Part shown: positions 1 to 5,893 of the stretch, one piece after another
Layout: the number at the start of each line of letters is the position of its first letter
Position numbering within the stretch: the stretch's first letter is position 1
From: Deltaproteobacteria bacterium
GTDB taxonomy: Bacteria; Myxococcota_A; UBA796; UBA2385
DNA: 6,485 bases
Reading direction: 5' to 3'
Assembly (NCBI GenBank): GCA_016845285.1
Contig: JAERSX010000366.1
Span: 1 to 6,485 of the forward strand
Notes under the pieces: generated by a model
The model's input: the letters and a program-made list of their open reading frames with translations, nothing else
Database searches by the model: none
What the model was told of the DNA's origin: nothing
Program-made: the position numbers and the translations under genes

Positions 1-643
1 CGAGCGGGCCCTGACCCGCACCGAGCTGGGCGAGCTGGACGCCGCCTGGCAGGCCAACGAGGCCGTGCTGCGGCGCTGGCCCGACCACCCCCTGGCCCTG
101 GCCAACGCCGGGGTGCTGGCGCGCATGCGCGGCGAGTCCGACCTCGCCGTGGAGCTCGCCCGCCGCATGCAGACGCTCAACCCGAGCGACGCACGTGGCT
201 ACCGCCTCGCGGCCACCGTCCTCGTCGAGCAAGAAGACGCGCCCGGCGTGCTCGCCGTGACCCGCAAGGGCCTCGAGGTCGCCCCCGAAGACCCCAACCT
301 CCACTACCTCTACGCCCTGGCCGAGGTGCAGGCAGGCGATCCACTCGCGGCCCTGCCCCATCTCGAGGCCGCCCGTCAGCACGGCTCCCACGCCACCGAC
401 ATCGACCTCTGGCTGGGCGTGGCCAACGAGCGCGGCGGCCGCATCGACCAGGCCAAGAAGCACTACGAGGACGCCACGAAGTCCATGCCCGGCGACCCCC
501 GGCCCTGGGCCATGGTTGGCTGGATGCTCTACAAGGCAGACCGCTGCGACGAGGCCATGCCCTTCCTCATCAACATCGCCCGCCGCGGGGCGGCACGCGA
601 TCCGAAGGTGGCGGAGGCCGTCAAGGCCTGCCAGGGCGGCTAG
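1..643 (+). CDS. TPR-repeat protein, 5'-truncated by the window edge
   Basis: The frame is open from the first complete codon at base 2, so the gene starts upstream; 213 codons are visible before the TAG at 641-643. The GTG at 65 is in frame but is probably internal, because the helical repeat pattern already runs before it (GELDAAWQANEAVLRRWP). About five tetratricopeptide-like units follow at roughly 34-residue spacing. Each is a pair of amphipathic helices ending in a Pro-containing turn (WPDHP, LNPSDA, VAPEDP, SMPGDP), with small residues at the helix-packing positions (for example LANAGVLA, LYALAEVQAGD). TPR arrays are protein-protein interaction scaffolds. No catalytic domain is visible in this part, and the missing N-terminus could carry a signal peptide, kinase or other domain. 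The gene ends 57 bp before the beta-helix gene on the same strand, so co-transcription is possible but not shown. The TPR fold call is firm; the specific role is unknown. Confidence 0.85.
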   Translation, partial: ERALTRTELGELDAAWQANEAVLRRWPDHPLALANAGVLARMRGESDLAVELARRMQTLNPSDARGYRLAATVLVEQEDAPGVLAVTRKGLEVAPEDPNLHYLYALAEVQAGDPLAALPHLEAARQHGSHATDIDLWLGVANERGGRIDQAKKHYEDATKSMPGDPRPWAMVGWMLYKADRCDEAMPFLINIARRGAARDPKVAEAVKACQGG

Positions 644-669
644 TTCCAGCAGCGAGGACGCCGACCAAC

Positions 670-678
670 TGGTAGCGT
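670..678 (+). promoter_or_regulatory. Possible extended -10 element upstream of the beta-helix/MopE gene
   Basis: TGGTAGCGT in the 57-bp gap resembles an extended -10 hexamer (TGn then TAGCGT). No convincing -35 box is visible 16-18 bp upstream. The gene could instead be transcribed from upstream of the TPR gene. This is a weak call. Confidence 0.15.
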
Positions 679-688
679 CGAGCCTCGT

Positions 689-695
689 GGAGGGG
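689..695 (+). promoter_or_regulatory. Ribosome binding site for the beta-helix/MopE gene
   Basis: GGAGGGG lies 5 bases before the GTG at 701. It supports the GTG over the in-frame ATG at 719. No other in-frame ATG, GTG or TTG exists between the upstream TAG at 641 and base 701. Confidence 0.6.
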
Positions 696-700
696 TCTAC

Positions 701-742
701 GTGCTGGTCACGCTCGTCATGCTGGCCAATCCGGTTGCGGCC
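701..742 (+). other. Probable signal peptide of the beta-helix/MopE protein
   Basis: Residues 1-14 are MLVTLVMLANPVAA, with plausible signal-peptidase I cleavage after Ala-14 (V-A-A) or one residue later. The segment is short and has no Lys or Arg before the hydrophobic core, which is unusual for a Sec signal. Confidence 0.5.
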
Positions 743-3700
743 GCAACCCTGACCGTCGATCCCGCCGGCAGCTCCACCTACGCCACCATCCAAGCCGCCA
801 TCGATGCCGCCAGCAGCGGCGACACGGTCGAGATCGTGGCCGGCACCTTCACCGAGTGCATCGACACCAGCGGCATCGACCTCACGCTGATCGGCGCCGG
901 AGCCTCGAGCACCACCATCGACGGCGCCAGCGCCTGCACGAGCGCGGTGTCCATCGTCGCCGGGGAGACCGTCAGCCTCGAAGATCTGTCCGTCGCCAAC
1001 TCCGGCTACCGGGCCATCGAGGTCGACAGCAGCACCGCCGCGCTGGTGGGGATCAGCGTGCACGACGCCGGGACCACATCGACCACCACCCTGCCGAAAG
1101 GTGGCGGCGCGCTCTACGCCTCGGACGCAGTGGTGTCCATCGAGTCGAGCAGCTTCAGCACCAACCAAGGAGACCGCGGAGGGGCCATCTTCGCCACCGC
1201 CTCCACCCTCGACATCGCCGACACCTCCTTCTCGGACAACGAGGCCTACACGGCCGGCGGCGCGGTCCACGCCGAGCAAGGCAGCGCACTCACCCTGGAC
1301 GGCGTCTCCTTCGACGGCGACCTGGCCTCGAGCAGCGGTGCATACGGCGGGGCCGTGCACGTCTCGACATCGACGAGCTTCTCGGCCAGCGACGTCTCCT
1401 TCTCCGACCACTCGGCGGTCTACGGCGGCGCCATCGCGCTGCGCACCAACCTGACCGACACGAGCCTGTCGGACTGCACCGTCGAAGGCTCCACGGCCTC
1501 GCATGGCGGCGGGCTCCTCATCGAGTCCACCCTGGCGACCACCACCATCGAGGACTGCACCTTCTCCGGCAACACGGCGAGCTCTTGGGAGGGCGGCGGC
1601 GTCTTCGCCTCGCCCCAGGCCAGCCTCGAGGTGACGGGCTCCACCTTCTCCGACAACACGGCGGGCGCCGGCGGCGGCGCCATCTACACCGGCAACAGCG
1701 TCGACCTCGTCGTCTCCGACTCCACCTTCACCGACAACACCGTGCCCTTGAACAAGGGCGGGGGCATCTTGGCCAGCCCGGCCTCCTCCACCACCGACAT
1801 CACCGTCACCGACAGCACGTTCTCGGGCAACAGCGTGGCCACGTTTGGCGGCGCCATCTACGTCTACGACGCCGGCGATATCGTGTTCACCGGCAACATC
1901 TCCATCGAGAACTCGGGCATGAACGGCATCGGCGCCTACTTCTGGCAGGCCGACAGCCTGGAGATGAGCGACAACCTCTTCGGCTGCCAGTCCACCAGCA
2001 GCGGCAAGGGCGCCGGTGCGGCCGTCCTGGACATCGACCCCGCCACGGTCACCCACAACATCTTCATGGAGAACGCAGCGCCCCATGGCGGCGGGCTCTA
2101 CGCCAACAACGGCGTCACCCTCGACATCGTCAACAACGCCTTCGTGGGCAACACCGGAATCCCGGGGAGCGCCGCCTTCATCTGCTCCCGCTGCACCGCC
2201 GACATGGCCAACAACGTCGTCGCCCACAACTCGGGGACGGGTGTCGCGCTCCACTACGGCGGCACCGTCAGCTTCGAGCACAACGACTGGTACAACAACG
2301 GCACCGACGTCGGCGCGGGCCTGACGATGACCATCGGCACCGACGGCAACATCAACGACGACCCCGGCTTCACCGACTACAGCGCCGACGGCGACTGCAC
2401 CAACGACGACCTCAGCCTCAGCTCCAGCAGCGCCCTCATCGACGCCGGCCACACCAGCATCCTCGACGACGACGGCACCACCTCCGACATCGGCCCCTAC
2501 GGCGGCGACAACTACACCGACGGCGACGGCGACGGCTACGACTACGTCGAGGACTGCGACGACGCCGACGCCAACACCCACCCCGGCGCCGACGAGAGCT
2601 GCGACGGTGTCGACAACGACTGCGACGGGTACACCGACGAGGACGACGCCGTCGACGTGCTCACCTGGTACCTCGACACCGACGGCGACGGCTACGGCGA
2701 CAGCAGCTCGACCGACACCGACTGCGACCAGCCCTCGGGCTATGTCAGCGACCCCACCGACTGCGACGACTCAGACGCCAACACCCACCCCGGCGCCGCC
2801 ACCAGCGAGGGGTCCACGACCGACTGCATGACCGATGCGGACGGCGATGGCTACGGTGACGACTCGCCGGCCTCCGGCATGACGGCGGGCACGGACTGCG
2901 ACGACACCGACAGCGCCGTGAGCCCCTCTGCCACAGAGGAGTGCGACGGCAGCGACAACGACTGCGATGGGGACACCGACGAGGACGACGCCATCGACGT
3001 GCTCAGCTGGTACCTCGACACCGACGGCGACGGCTACGGCGACAGCAGCTCGACCGACACCGACTGCGACCAGCCCTCGGGCTATGTCAGCGACCCCAAC
3101 GACTGCGACGACTCCAACGCCAACACCAACCCCGGCGCCGACGAGTACTGCGACGGCATCGACAACGACTGCGATGGCGACATCGACGAGGACAGGCCCG
3201 TCGACATCACCTACTGGTACCCCGATGTAGACGGAGACGGCTACGGGGACGGCACACTCGGGCTGGTCATACTCCACTGCGACCAGCCCACCGGCTACGT
3301 CGACAGCGACGACGACTGCGACGACAGCGATCCCACCATCCACCCCGACGCCGACGAGCTCTGCGACGGCATCGACAACGACTGCCGGGGCGACATCGAC
3401 GAGGACGACGCCGTCGATGTGCAGTTCTGGTACCGCGACGCCGACGGCGACGGTCACGGCGGCGACAGCGGGGACGACCGCACCATCGACTGCTACCAGC
3501 CCTCCGGCTACAGCGACAACGTCGACGACTGCGACGACAGCAACGCGGCCATCCATCCCGACGCCGACGAGACCTGCGACGAGGTCGACAACGACTGCGA
3601 CGGCGACATCGACGAGGACGACGCCCTCGACACCACCTCCTGGTACCCCGACGCCGACGGCGACACCGAAGGGAGCGGCAGCAGCAGCCCCACGCCCTCC

Positions 3701-4300
3701 TGCGAGGCCCTGCCCGGCTACGTCGGCAACGACCTCGACTGCGACGACAGCGACGCCGAGGTCTCGACGCAGGGCACGGAGTCCCCCTACGACGGCATCG
3801 ACCAGGACTGCGACGGCAGCGACCTGACAGACGTCGACGGCGACGGCTGGGACAGCACCGAGGTGCCCCAGGGCACGGACTGCGACGACGACGACCCCGC
3901 CATCAACCCCGACGCCGTCGACACCTGGTACGACGGCGTCGACAGCGACTGCGACGGCGCCGACGACTTCGACCGGGACGGTGACGGAGAGCCCGCACTG
4001 GGCCAGGGGGGCGCCGACTGCGACGACAACGAGCCTGCTGTCTACCCAGGTGCCGTCGAGGTCGACGGCGACGGGGTCGACTCGGACTGCGACGGCCAGG
4101 ACGACGGCCCGCCTGGTGACCCCGACGAGGCCTGCGGAGGCTGCTCCGGCTCCTCAGCTACGTTGCTGCTCTTGCCCTTGGCGCTCGGTGCCGCTCGGCG
4201 TCGACGCTCTCAGCCGCAGCCGATGGACGCCGCGTCCACGTCGGCGGCGCGCTCGAGCAGCTCGTCGGACACGGACTCCGACAGCCGCATCAGCTCGTAG
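701..4300 (+). CDS. Exported beta-helix protein with nine MopE-type metal-binding repeats and a MYXO-CTERM-like sorting tail
   Basis: This 1199-residue protein is probably Sec-exported and displayed on the cell surface. The GTG start at 701 is backed by a strong ribosome binding site. Residues 1-14 form a short hydrophobic signal-like segment. Residues about 15-602 are a right-handed parallel beta-helix with recurring GGAI/GGGL turns and FSxN motifs, as in chlamydial Pmp-type repeats. The helix closes with a 'choice-of-anchor Q'-like end (SSALIDAG, then SDIGPYGG, residues 577-602). Residues 605-1136 hold nine Asp/Cys-rich repeats of the MopE 'putative metal-binding' type (DGDGYGD, DCDD, PGADE, CDGxDNDCDG). 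The DxDGDG loops resemble Ca2+-binding loops, so Ca2+ is a plausible ligand; copper binding is known for Methylococcus MopE but is not implied here. CGGCSG at 1145-1150, a hydrophobic stretch and RRRR at 1166-1169 form the sorting signal. Thirty unexpected residues follow it, encoded antisense to the neighbouring lipoprotein. The ligand and biological role (adhesion, enzyme, surface layer) are unknown; no pectate-lyase-type active site was recognised. Confidence 0.93.
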   Translation: MLVTLVMLANPVAAATLTVDPAGSSTYATIQAAIDAASSGDTVEIVAGTFTECIDTSGIDLTLIGAGASSTTIDGASACTSAVSIVAGETVSLEDLSVANSGYRAIEVDSSTAALVGISVHDAGTTSTTTLPKGGGALYASDAVVSIESSSFSTNQGDRGGAIFATASTLDIADTSFSDNEAYTAGGAVHAEQGSALTLDGVSFDGDLASSSGAYGGAVHVSTSTSFSASDVSFSDHSAVYGGAIALRTNLTDTSLSDCTVEGSTASHGGGLLIESTLATTTIEDCTFSGNTASSWEGGGVFASPQASLEVTGSTFSDNTAGAGGGAIYTGNSVDLVVSDSTFTDNTVPLNKGGGILASPASSTTDITVTDSTFSGNSVATFGGAIYVYDAGDIVFTGNISIENSGMNGIGAYFWQADSLEMSDNLFGCQSTSSGKGAGAAVLDIDPATVTHNIFMENAAPHGGGLYANNGVTLDIVNNAFVGNTGIPGSAAFICSRCTADMANNVVAHNSGTGVALHYGGTVSFEHNDWYNNGTDVGAGLTMTIGTDGNINDDPGFTDYSADGDCTNDDLSLSSSSALIDAGHTSILDDDGTTSDIGPYGGDNYTDGDGDGYDYVEDCDDADANTHPGADESCDGVDNDCDGYTDEDDAVDVLTWYLDTDGDGYGDSSSTDTDCDQPSGYVSDPTDCDDSDANTHPGAATSEGSTTDCMTDADGDGYGDDSPASGMTAGTDCDDTDSAVSPSATEECDGSDNDCDGDTDEDDAIDVLSWYLDTDGDGYGDSSSTDTDCDQPSGYVSDPNDCDDSNANTNPGADEYCDGIDNDCDGDIDEDRPVDITYWYPDVDGDGYGDGTLGLVILHCDQPTGYVDSDDDCDDSDPTIHPDADELCDGIDNDCRGDIDEDDAVDVQFWYRDADGDGHGGDSGDDRTIDCYQPSGYSDNVDDCDDSNAAIHPDADETCDEVDNDCDGDIDEDDALDTTSWYPDADGDTEGSGSSSPTPSCEALPGYVGNDLDCDDSDAEVSTQGTESPYDGIDQDCDGSDLTDVDGDGWDSTEVPQGTDCDDDDPAINPDAVDTWYDGVDSDCDGADDFDRDGDGEPALGQGGADCDDNEPAVYPGAVEVDGDGVDSDCDGQDDGPPGDPDEACGGCSGSSATLLLLPLALGAARRRRSQPQPMDAASTSAARSSSSSDTDSDSRISS
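743..2506 (+). repeat. Parallel beta-helix (Pmp-like GGAI/FxxN repeats) of the surface protein
   Basis: About eleven Gly-Gly turns appear at roughly 25-30-residue spacing through residues 135-465 (GGALYA, GGAIFA, GGAVHA, GGAVHV, GGAIAL, GGGLLI, GGGVFA, GGAIYT, GGGILA, GGAIYV, GGGLYA). They alternate with aromatic-Ser-x-Asn strands (SFSTN, SFSDN, TFSGN, TFSDN, TFTDN, TFSGN, IFMEN, AFVGN). This is the pattern of a right-handed beta-helix with one coil per repeat. Residues 24-75 (STYATIQAAIDAASSGDTVE and onward) match the usual N-terminal cap of secreted beta-helix proteins. Residues 555-602 match the usual C-terminal closing segment (LxLxxxSALIDAG, SDIGPYGG). Confidence 0.85.
2633..2797 (+). 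repeat. Direct repeat copy 1 (internal duplication of the MopE region)
   Basis: This segment is nearly identical to 2975-3139, at a constant offset of 342 bp (114 codons). Bases 2665-2756 match 3007-3098 without a difference over 92 bp. I counted only six mismatches across the roughly 165-bp alignment. The duplication keeps the reading frame. Confidence 0.85.
2975..3139 (+). repeat. Direct repeat copy 2 (internal duplication of the MopE region)
   Basis: This is the partner of 2633-2797. It encodes the start of MopE repeat 4 (from WYLDTDGDGYGDSSS to the PGADE region), where copy 1 encodes the equivalent part of repeat 2. Unlike copy 1, it is followed by a complete CDGIDNDCDG half-repeat. Confidence 0.85.
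4133..4207 (+). other. MYXO-CTERM-like C-terminal sorting signal
   Basis: Residues 1145-1169 have the tripartite pattern of the MYXO-CTERM family: a Cys-containing motif (CGGCSG), a hydrophobic span (ATLLLLPLALGAA) and an Arg cluster (RRRR). Proteins with this signal in Myxococcota are thought to be cleaved by a CPBP-family myxosortase and anchored at the cell surface through the Cys. No such protease is encoded in this window. The signal normally ends within a few residues of the Arg cluster; here the reading frame continues for 30 more codons. Confidence 0.82.
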
Positions 4301-4989
4301 GCCAGCATGTTCTGGACGATGGGACAGCCAGGGAGGTTGGCGTTGGGCTGGGGGCTGCGCTGGTAGGCTGCGGAGGCGGCAGCACGCCATTGCTGGCCGT
4401 CGATGGTGATGGTCGTCACCTCGCCGGGCAGCAGGTAGACCGGCCCCTCGTCGGTCTGGAAGACGACGCTGGTGTAGCTCCACTGCCAGGTCTGGTCCTC
4501 GGCCGTGCCGACGGTCGTACCGTGGCTCACGAAGCCCTCGCCGAAGATCTCCTCGACGCGGGCGCTGTCGTAGCCGGCATCGGCGACCATCAGAGGACCG
4601 CTCTCATCGGAGATGACCACGCTGCGGGGCCACTCCTCCCACTGCATCTCGACGGCCTCGACCGTCAGGATCTGGCCCGACAGCTCCGAGAGCTCGGTCT
4701 GACCGGGCAGGTGCAGGTCCATCACGAAGGCCGTGGACCAGTCACCTGCGGGATCGTCGACGTCGAGGCTGTAGTCGCCGTCCATGCCGTCGATGGTGAC
4801 GGTGCCGGTGCGCTCGACGGCGTCCCAGTCATCGAGGGCCGATGCGCCCTCCACCAACGTGCCCTCCATGGCCTCGAGCTGATCGATGGCGCCCTCGGGC
4901 GGCTTCTCGTCGACCCCCCCGACAGGGGCCCCGGTGTCGCACGCAATGAGGGCGAGGGCAGGAAGCAGGCTCACGAGTACACGAGTCAT
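4210..4989 (-). CDS. Putative lipoprotein of unknown function
   Basis: The ATG at 4989-4987 is chosen because it gives a classic lipoprotein signal peptide (MTRVLVSLLPALALIAC, lipobox LIAC at residues 14-17) and has GGAG 5 bases upstream. The frame stays open further upstream to 5106, but that extension would bury the signal. The mature protein (about 243 residues) starts CDTGAPVGG and is acidic, with many beta-prone stretches (TGTVTIDGMDGDYSLDV, TWQWSYTSVVFQ, GEVTTITIDGQQW) suggesting a beta-sandwich or barrel. A helical C-terminal part (residues 225-250) follows. Only two other Cys are present, 222 and 258, which could pair. Asp directly after the lipidated Cys signals inner-membrane retention in E. 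coli, but this may not apply in Myxococcota. I recognise no family. The gene converges on the beta-helix gene with a 91-bp overlap and diverges from the gene at 5192. Lipoprotein status is well supported; function is unknown. Confidence 0.82.
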   Translation of the reverse strand: MTRVLVSLLPALALIACDTGAPVGGVDEKPPEGAIDQLEAMEGTLVEGASALDDWDAVERTGTVTIDGMDGDYSLDVDDPAGDWSTAFVMDLHLPGQTELSELSGQILTVEAVEMQWEEWPRSVVISDESGPLMVADAGYDSARVEEIFGEGFVSHGTTVGTAEDQTWQWSYTSVVFQTDEGPVYLLPGEVTTITIDGQQWRAAASAAYQRSPQPNANLPGCPIVQNMLAYELMRLSESVSDELLERAADVDAASIGCG

Positions 4990-5191
4990 GGAATCTCCAG
5001 GGGTGGTGTGGGCCTTTCCTGCAGGACCCGTGCCACCTTCGATGGCGCCGTGTACATCACGATCATCGTCATCAAGTCCACCACAGGGTGCCCCAGATCG
5101 CGACATCGATGGCGCAATACCAACGTTGCACGCTCGTCACAGCGTTTTCAAGGTGCCATGTGGTCATCTGAGGACGTTCAGCGGCGGCACC
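4990..5191. promoter_or_regulatory. Divergent intergenic region between the lipoprotein and the 5192 gene
   Basis: This 202-bp region must hold the promoter for at least the plus-strand gene, and probably for both. Its middle is noticeably less GC-rich than the genes. It contains an 11-bp inverted repeat ACGATCATCGT (5059-5069), the perfect palindrome CAACGTTG (5121-5128) and TGTACA (5051-5056), any of which could be an operator half. A weak plus-strand promoter candidate is TTGCAC (5126-5131), then 17 bp, then CAAGGT (5149-5154). No convincing minus-strand -35/-10 pair was found, and no terminator hairpin with a T-run is visible. Confidence 0.35.
4995..4998 (-). promoter_or_regulatory. Ribosome binding site for the lipoprotein gene
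   Basis: GGAG on the minus strand lies 5 bases before the ATG at 4989, in the context CTGGAGATTCC. It decides the start in favour of the lipoprotein signal peptide. Confidence 0.6.
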
Positions 5192-5893
5192 ATGAACTCG
5201 TATCTCCGACTCCTCGAGCACCTCTCCTCTCACCTCGACCCGTGGCTGGTCCTCTCTGAGGCCTGCATGGAGCCCCGACTCTCCGGACTCCACGGGCTGG
5301 CACTCGAGGCAGACTCAACCGACGCCCGCAGCCTCTTCCACGAGGTGATCCAACGGAGCCGGCGCGACCGCGTCCTCGGCCCGCTCTTCCAGCTCCTCCG
5401 CAGCCTGTCGGCCGAGCTCGAGCCCACGCTCGGGAGCCTGACCCGCTGGGTCTTCGAGCAACCACACCCCACCACCGCCCGCCAGCTGGAGGGGGCCGCG
5501 AGCCTCCCCGACACGACACCAGGCTCCTTCGACCTGGTCATCGACTGCAGCCACGGCCCCGTGCGCGCCATGGAGCTCGATCGCTGGATGGCGGAGCTCA
5601 TCGAGTCGGAGCGGCTGTGTCACCTGCGGGCGCTCTCGGCCCACGGCCTGCAGCTCGGCCGCGTCGAGGACGGGGCGTGGCAGGTCCTGGTGCTGGCGTC
5701 GACGGCCAGGGACTACCAGCGTCTCTGCGAGAGCGTCCACAGCGGCCGCCTGGTGCAGATGGGCAGCCACTGGATCTGCAACGTCGGCCGCTTCCGGCCC
5801 GCCGACGACCTCGAAGAAGCCTCCGAGGTCCTCTCGCTGGTCATCGAAGCCCCCGCGGTCATCAGGGAGCTGTCTCGGGCGCAGCCGGCCTAG
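5192..5893 (+). CDS. Unrecognised two-domain protein, possibly with an effector-associated-like N-terminal domain
   Basis: This 233-residue protein probably acts in the cytoplasm, as it has no signal peptide or membrane segment. The ATG at 5192 is preferred. The frame is open upstream to 4886 but would run through the intergenic region and antisense to the lipoprotein. An in-frame GTG at 5153 is an alternative. No good ribosome binding site precedes the ATG (GAGGAC is 16 bases away), so the start is uncertain. Residues 2-80 are helical: a helix with YLRLLEHLSSHL, a second around PWLVLSEA, then a pair of helices (ARSLFHEVIQRSRR, VLGPLFQLLRSL). This order and spacing recall effector-associated or death-like adaptor domains of multicellular bacteria, but the resemblance is by eye only. 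A Pro/Thr-rich linker (about 88-112) leads to an alpha/beta C-terminal domain (FDLVIDCS, WQVLVLAS, HWICNVGRF) with Cys at 119, 143, 179 and 196; I do not recognise it. The 3' end overlaps the convergent neighbour by 32 bp. Coding status is likely; function is unknown. Confidence 0.72.
   Translation: MNSYLRLLEHLSSHLDPWLVLSEACMEPRLSGLHGLALEADSTDARSLFHEVIQRSRRDRVLGPLFQLLRSLSAELEPTLGSLTRWVFEQPHPTTARQLEGAASLPDTTPGSFDLVIDCSHGPVRAMELDRWMAELIESERLCHLRALSAHGLQLGRVEDGAWQVLVLASTARDYQRLCESVHSGRLVQMGSHWICNVGRFRPADDLEEASEVLSLVIEAPAVIRELSRAQPA

Larger units (their letters stand above)
2513..4108 (+). repeat. Nine tandem MopE-type Asp/Cys-rich metal-binding repeats
   Basis: Repeat bounds in protein residues are about 605-650, 651-710, 711-764, 765-832, 833-904, 905-975, 976-1040, 1041-1088 and 1089-1136. 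A full unit reads: WY then DxDGDGYGD, a Cys with QPSGYV, DCDDS, HPGADE, CDGxDNDCDG, xxDEDDA. Repeat 2 lacks the CDGxDNDCDG half. Repeats 7-9 replace the first Cys of that half (PYDGIDQDCDG, WYDGVDSDCDG, GDGVDSDCDG). Repeat 5 carries DCRGD in place of DCDGD. The acidic loops probably bind divalent cations and the paired Cys probably form disulfides; both points are inference from the family. Confidence 0.88.

Noticed and set aside
641..700. The TPR gene and the beta-helix gene are in the same frame, separated by a single TAG with no other stop, suggesting readthrough fusion
   Set aside because: The downstream gene has its own strong ribosome binding site and a signal peptide that would be buried in a fusion. 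A 57-bp stop-free gap is unremarkable at this GC content.
856..2859. Long open frame overlapping the beta-helix gene in another plus-strand frame (and a similar one at 2941-3984)
   Set aside because: The products are extremely Arg/His-rich low-complexity sequence, the usual shadow of GC-rich codons in an offset frame. The true frame has clear domains.
2771..3556. Minus-strand open frame opposite the MopE repeats giving a Val/Ala-rich product
   Set aside because: It is the antisense image of repeated Asp codons (GAC read as GTC) and needs no gene to explain it.
5039..5115. 10-bp direct repeat TCGATGGCGC at 5039-5048 and 5106-5115
   Set aside because: A further copy occurs inside the lipoprotein gene near 4883, and the word is built from tetramers common in this genome, so it is not convincing as an operator or attachment site.
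4390..5259. Plus-strand open frame opposite the lipoprotein gene
   Set aside because: It has no good start site and lies antisense to a gene with a signal peptide and lipobox. It also runs through the intergenic region into a different frame of the 5192 gene.
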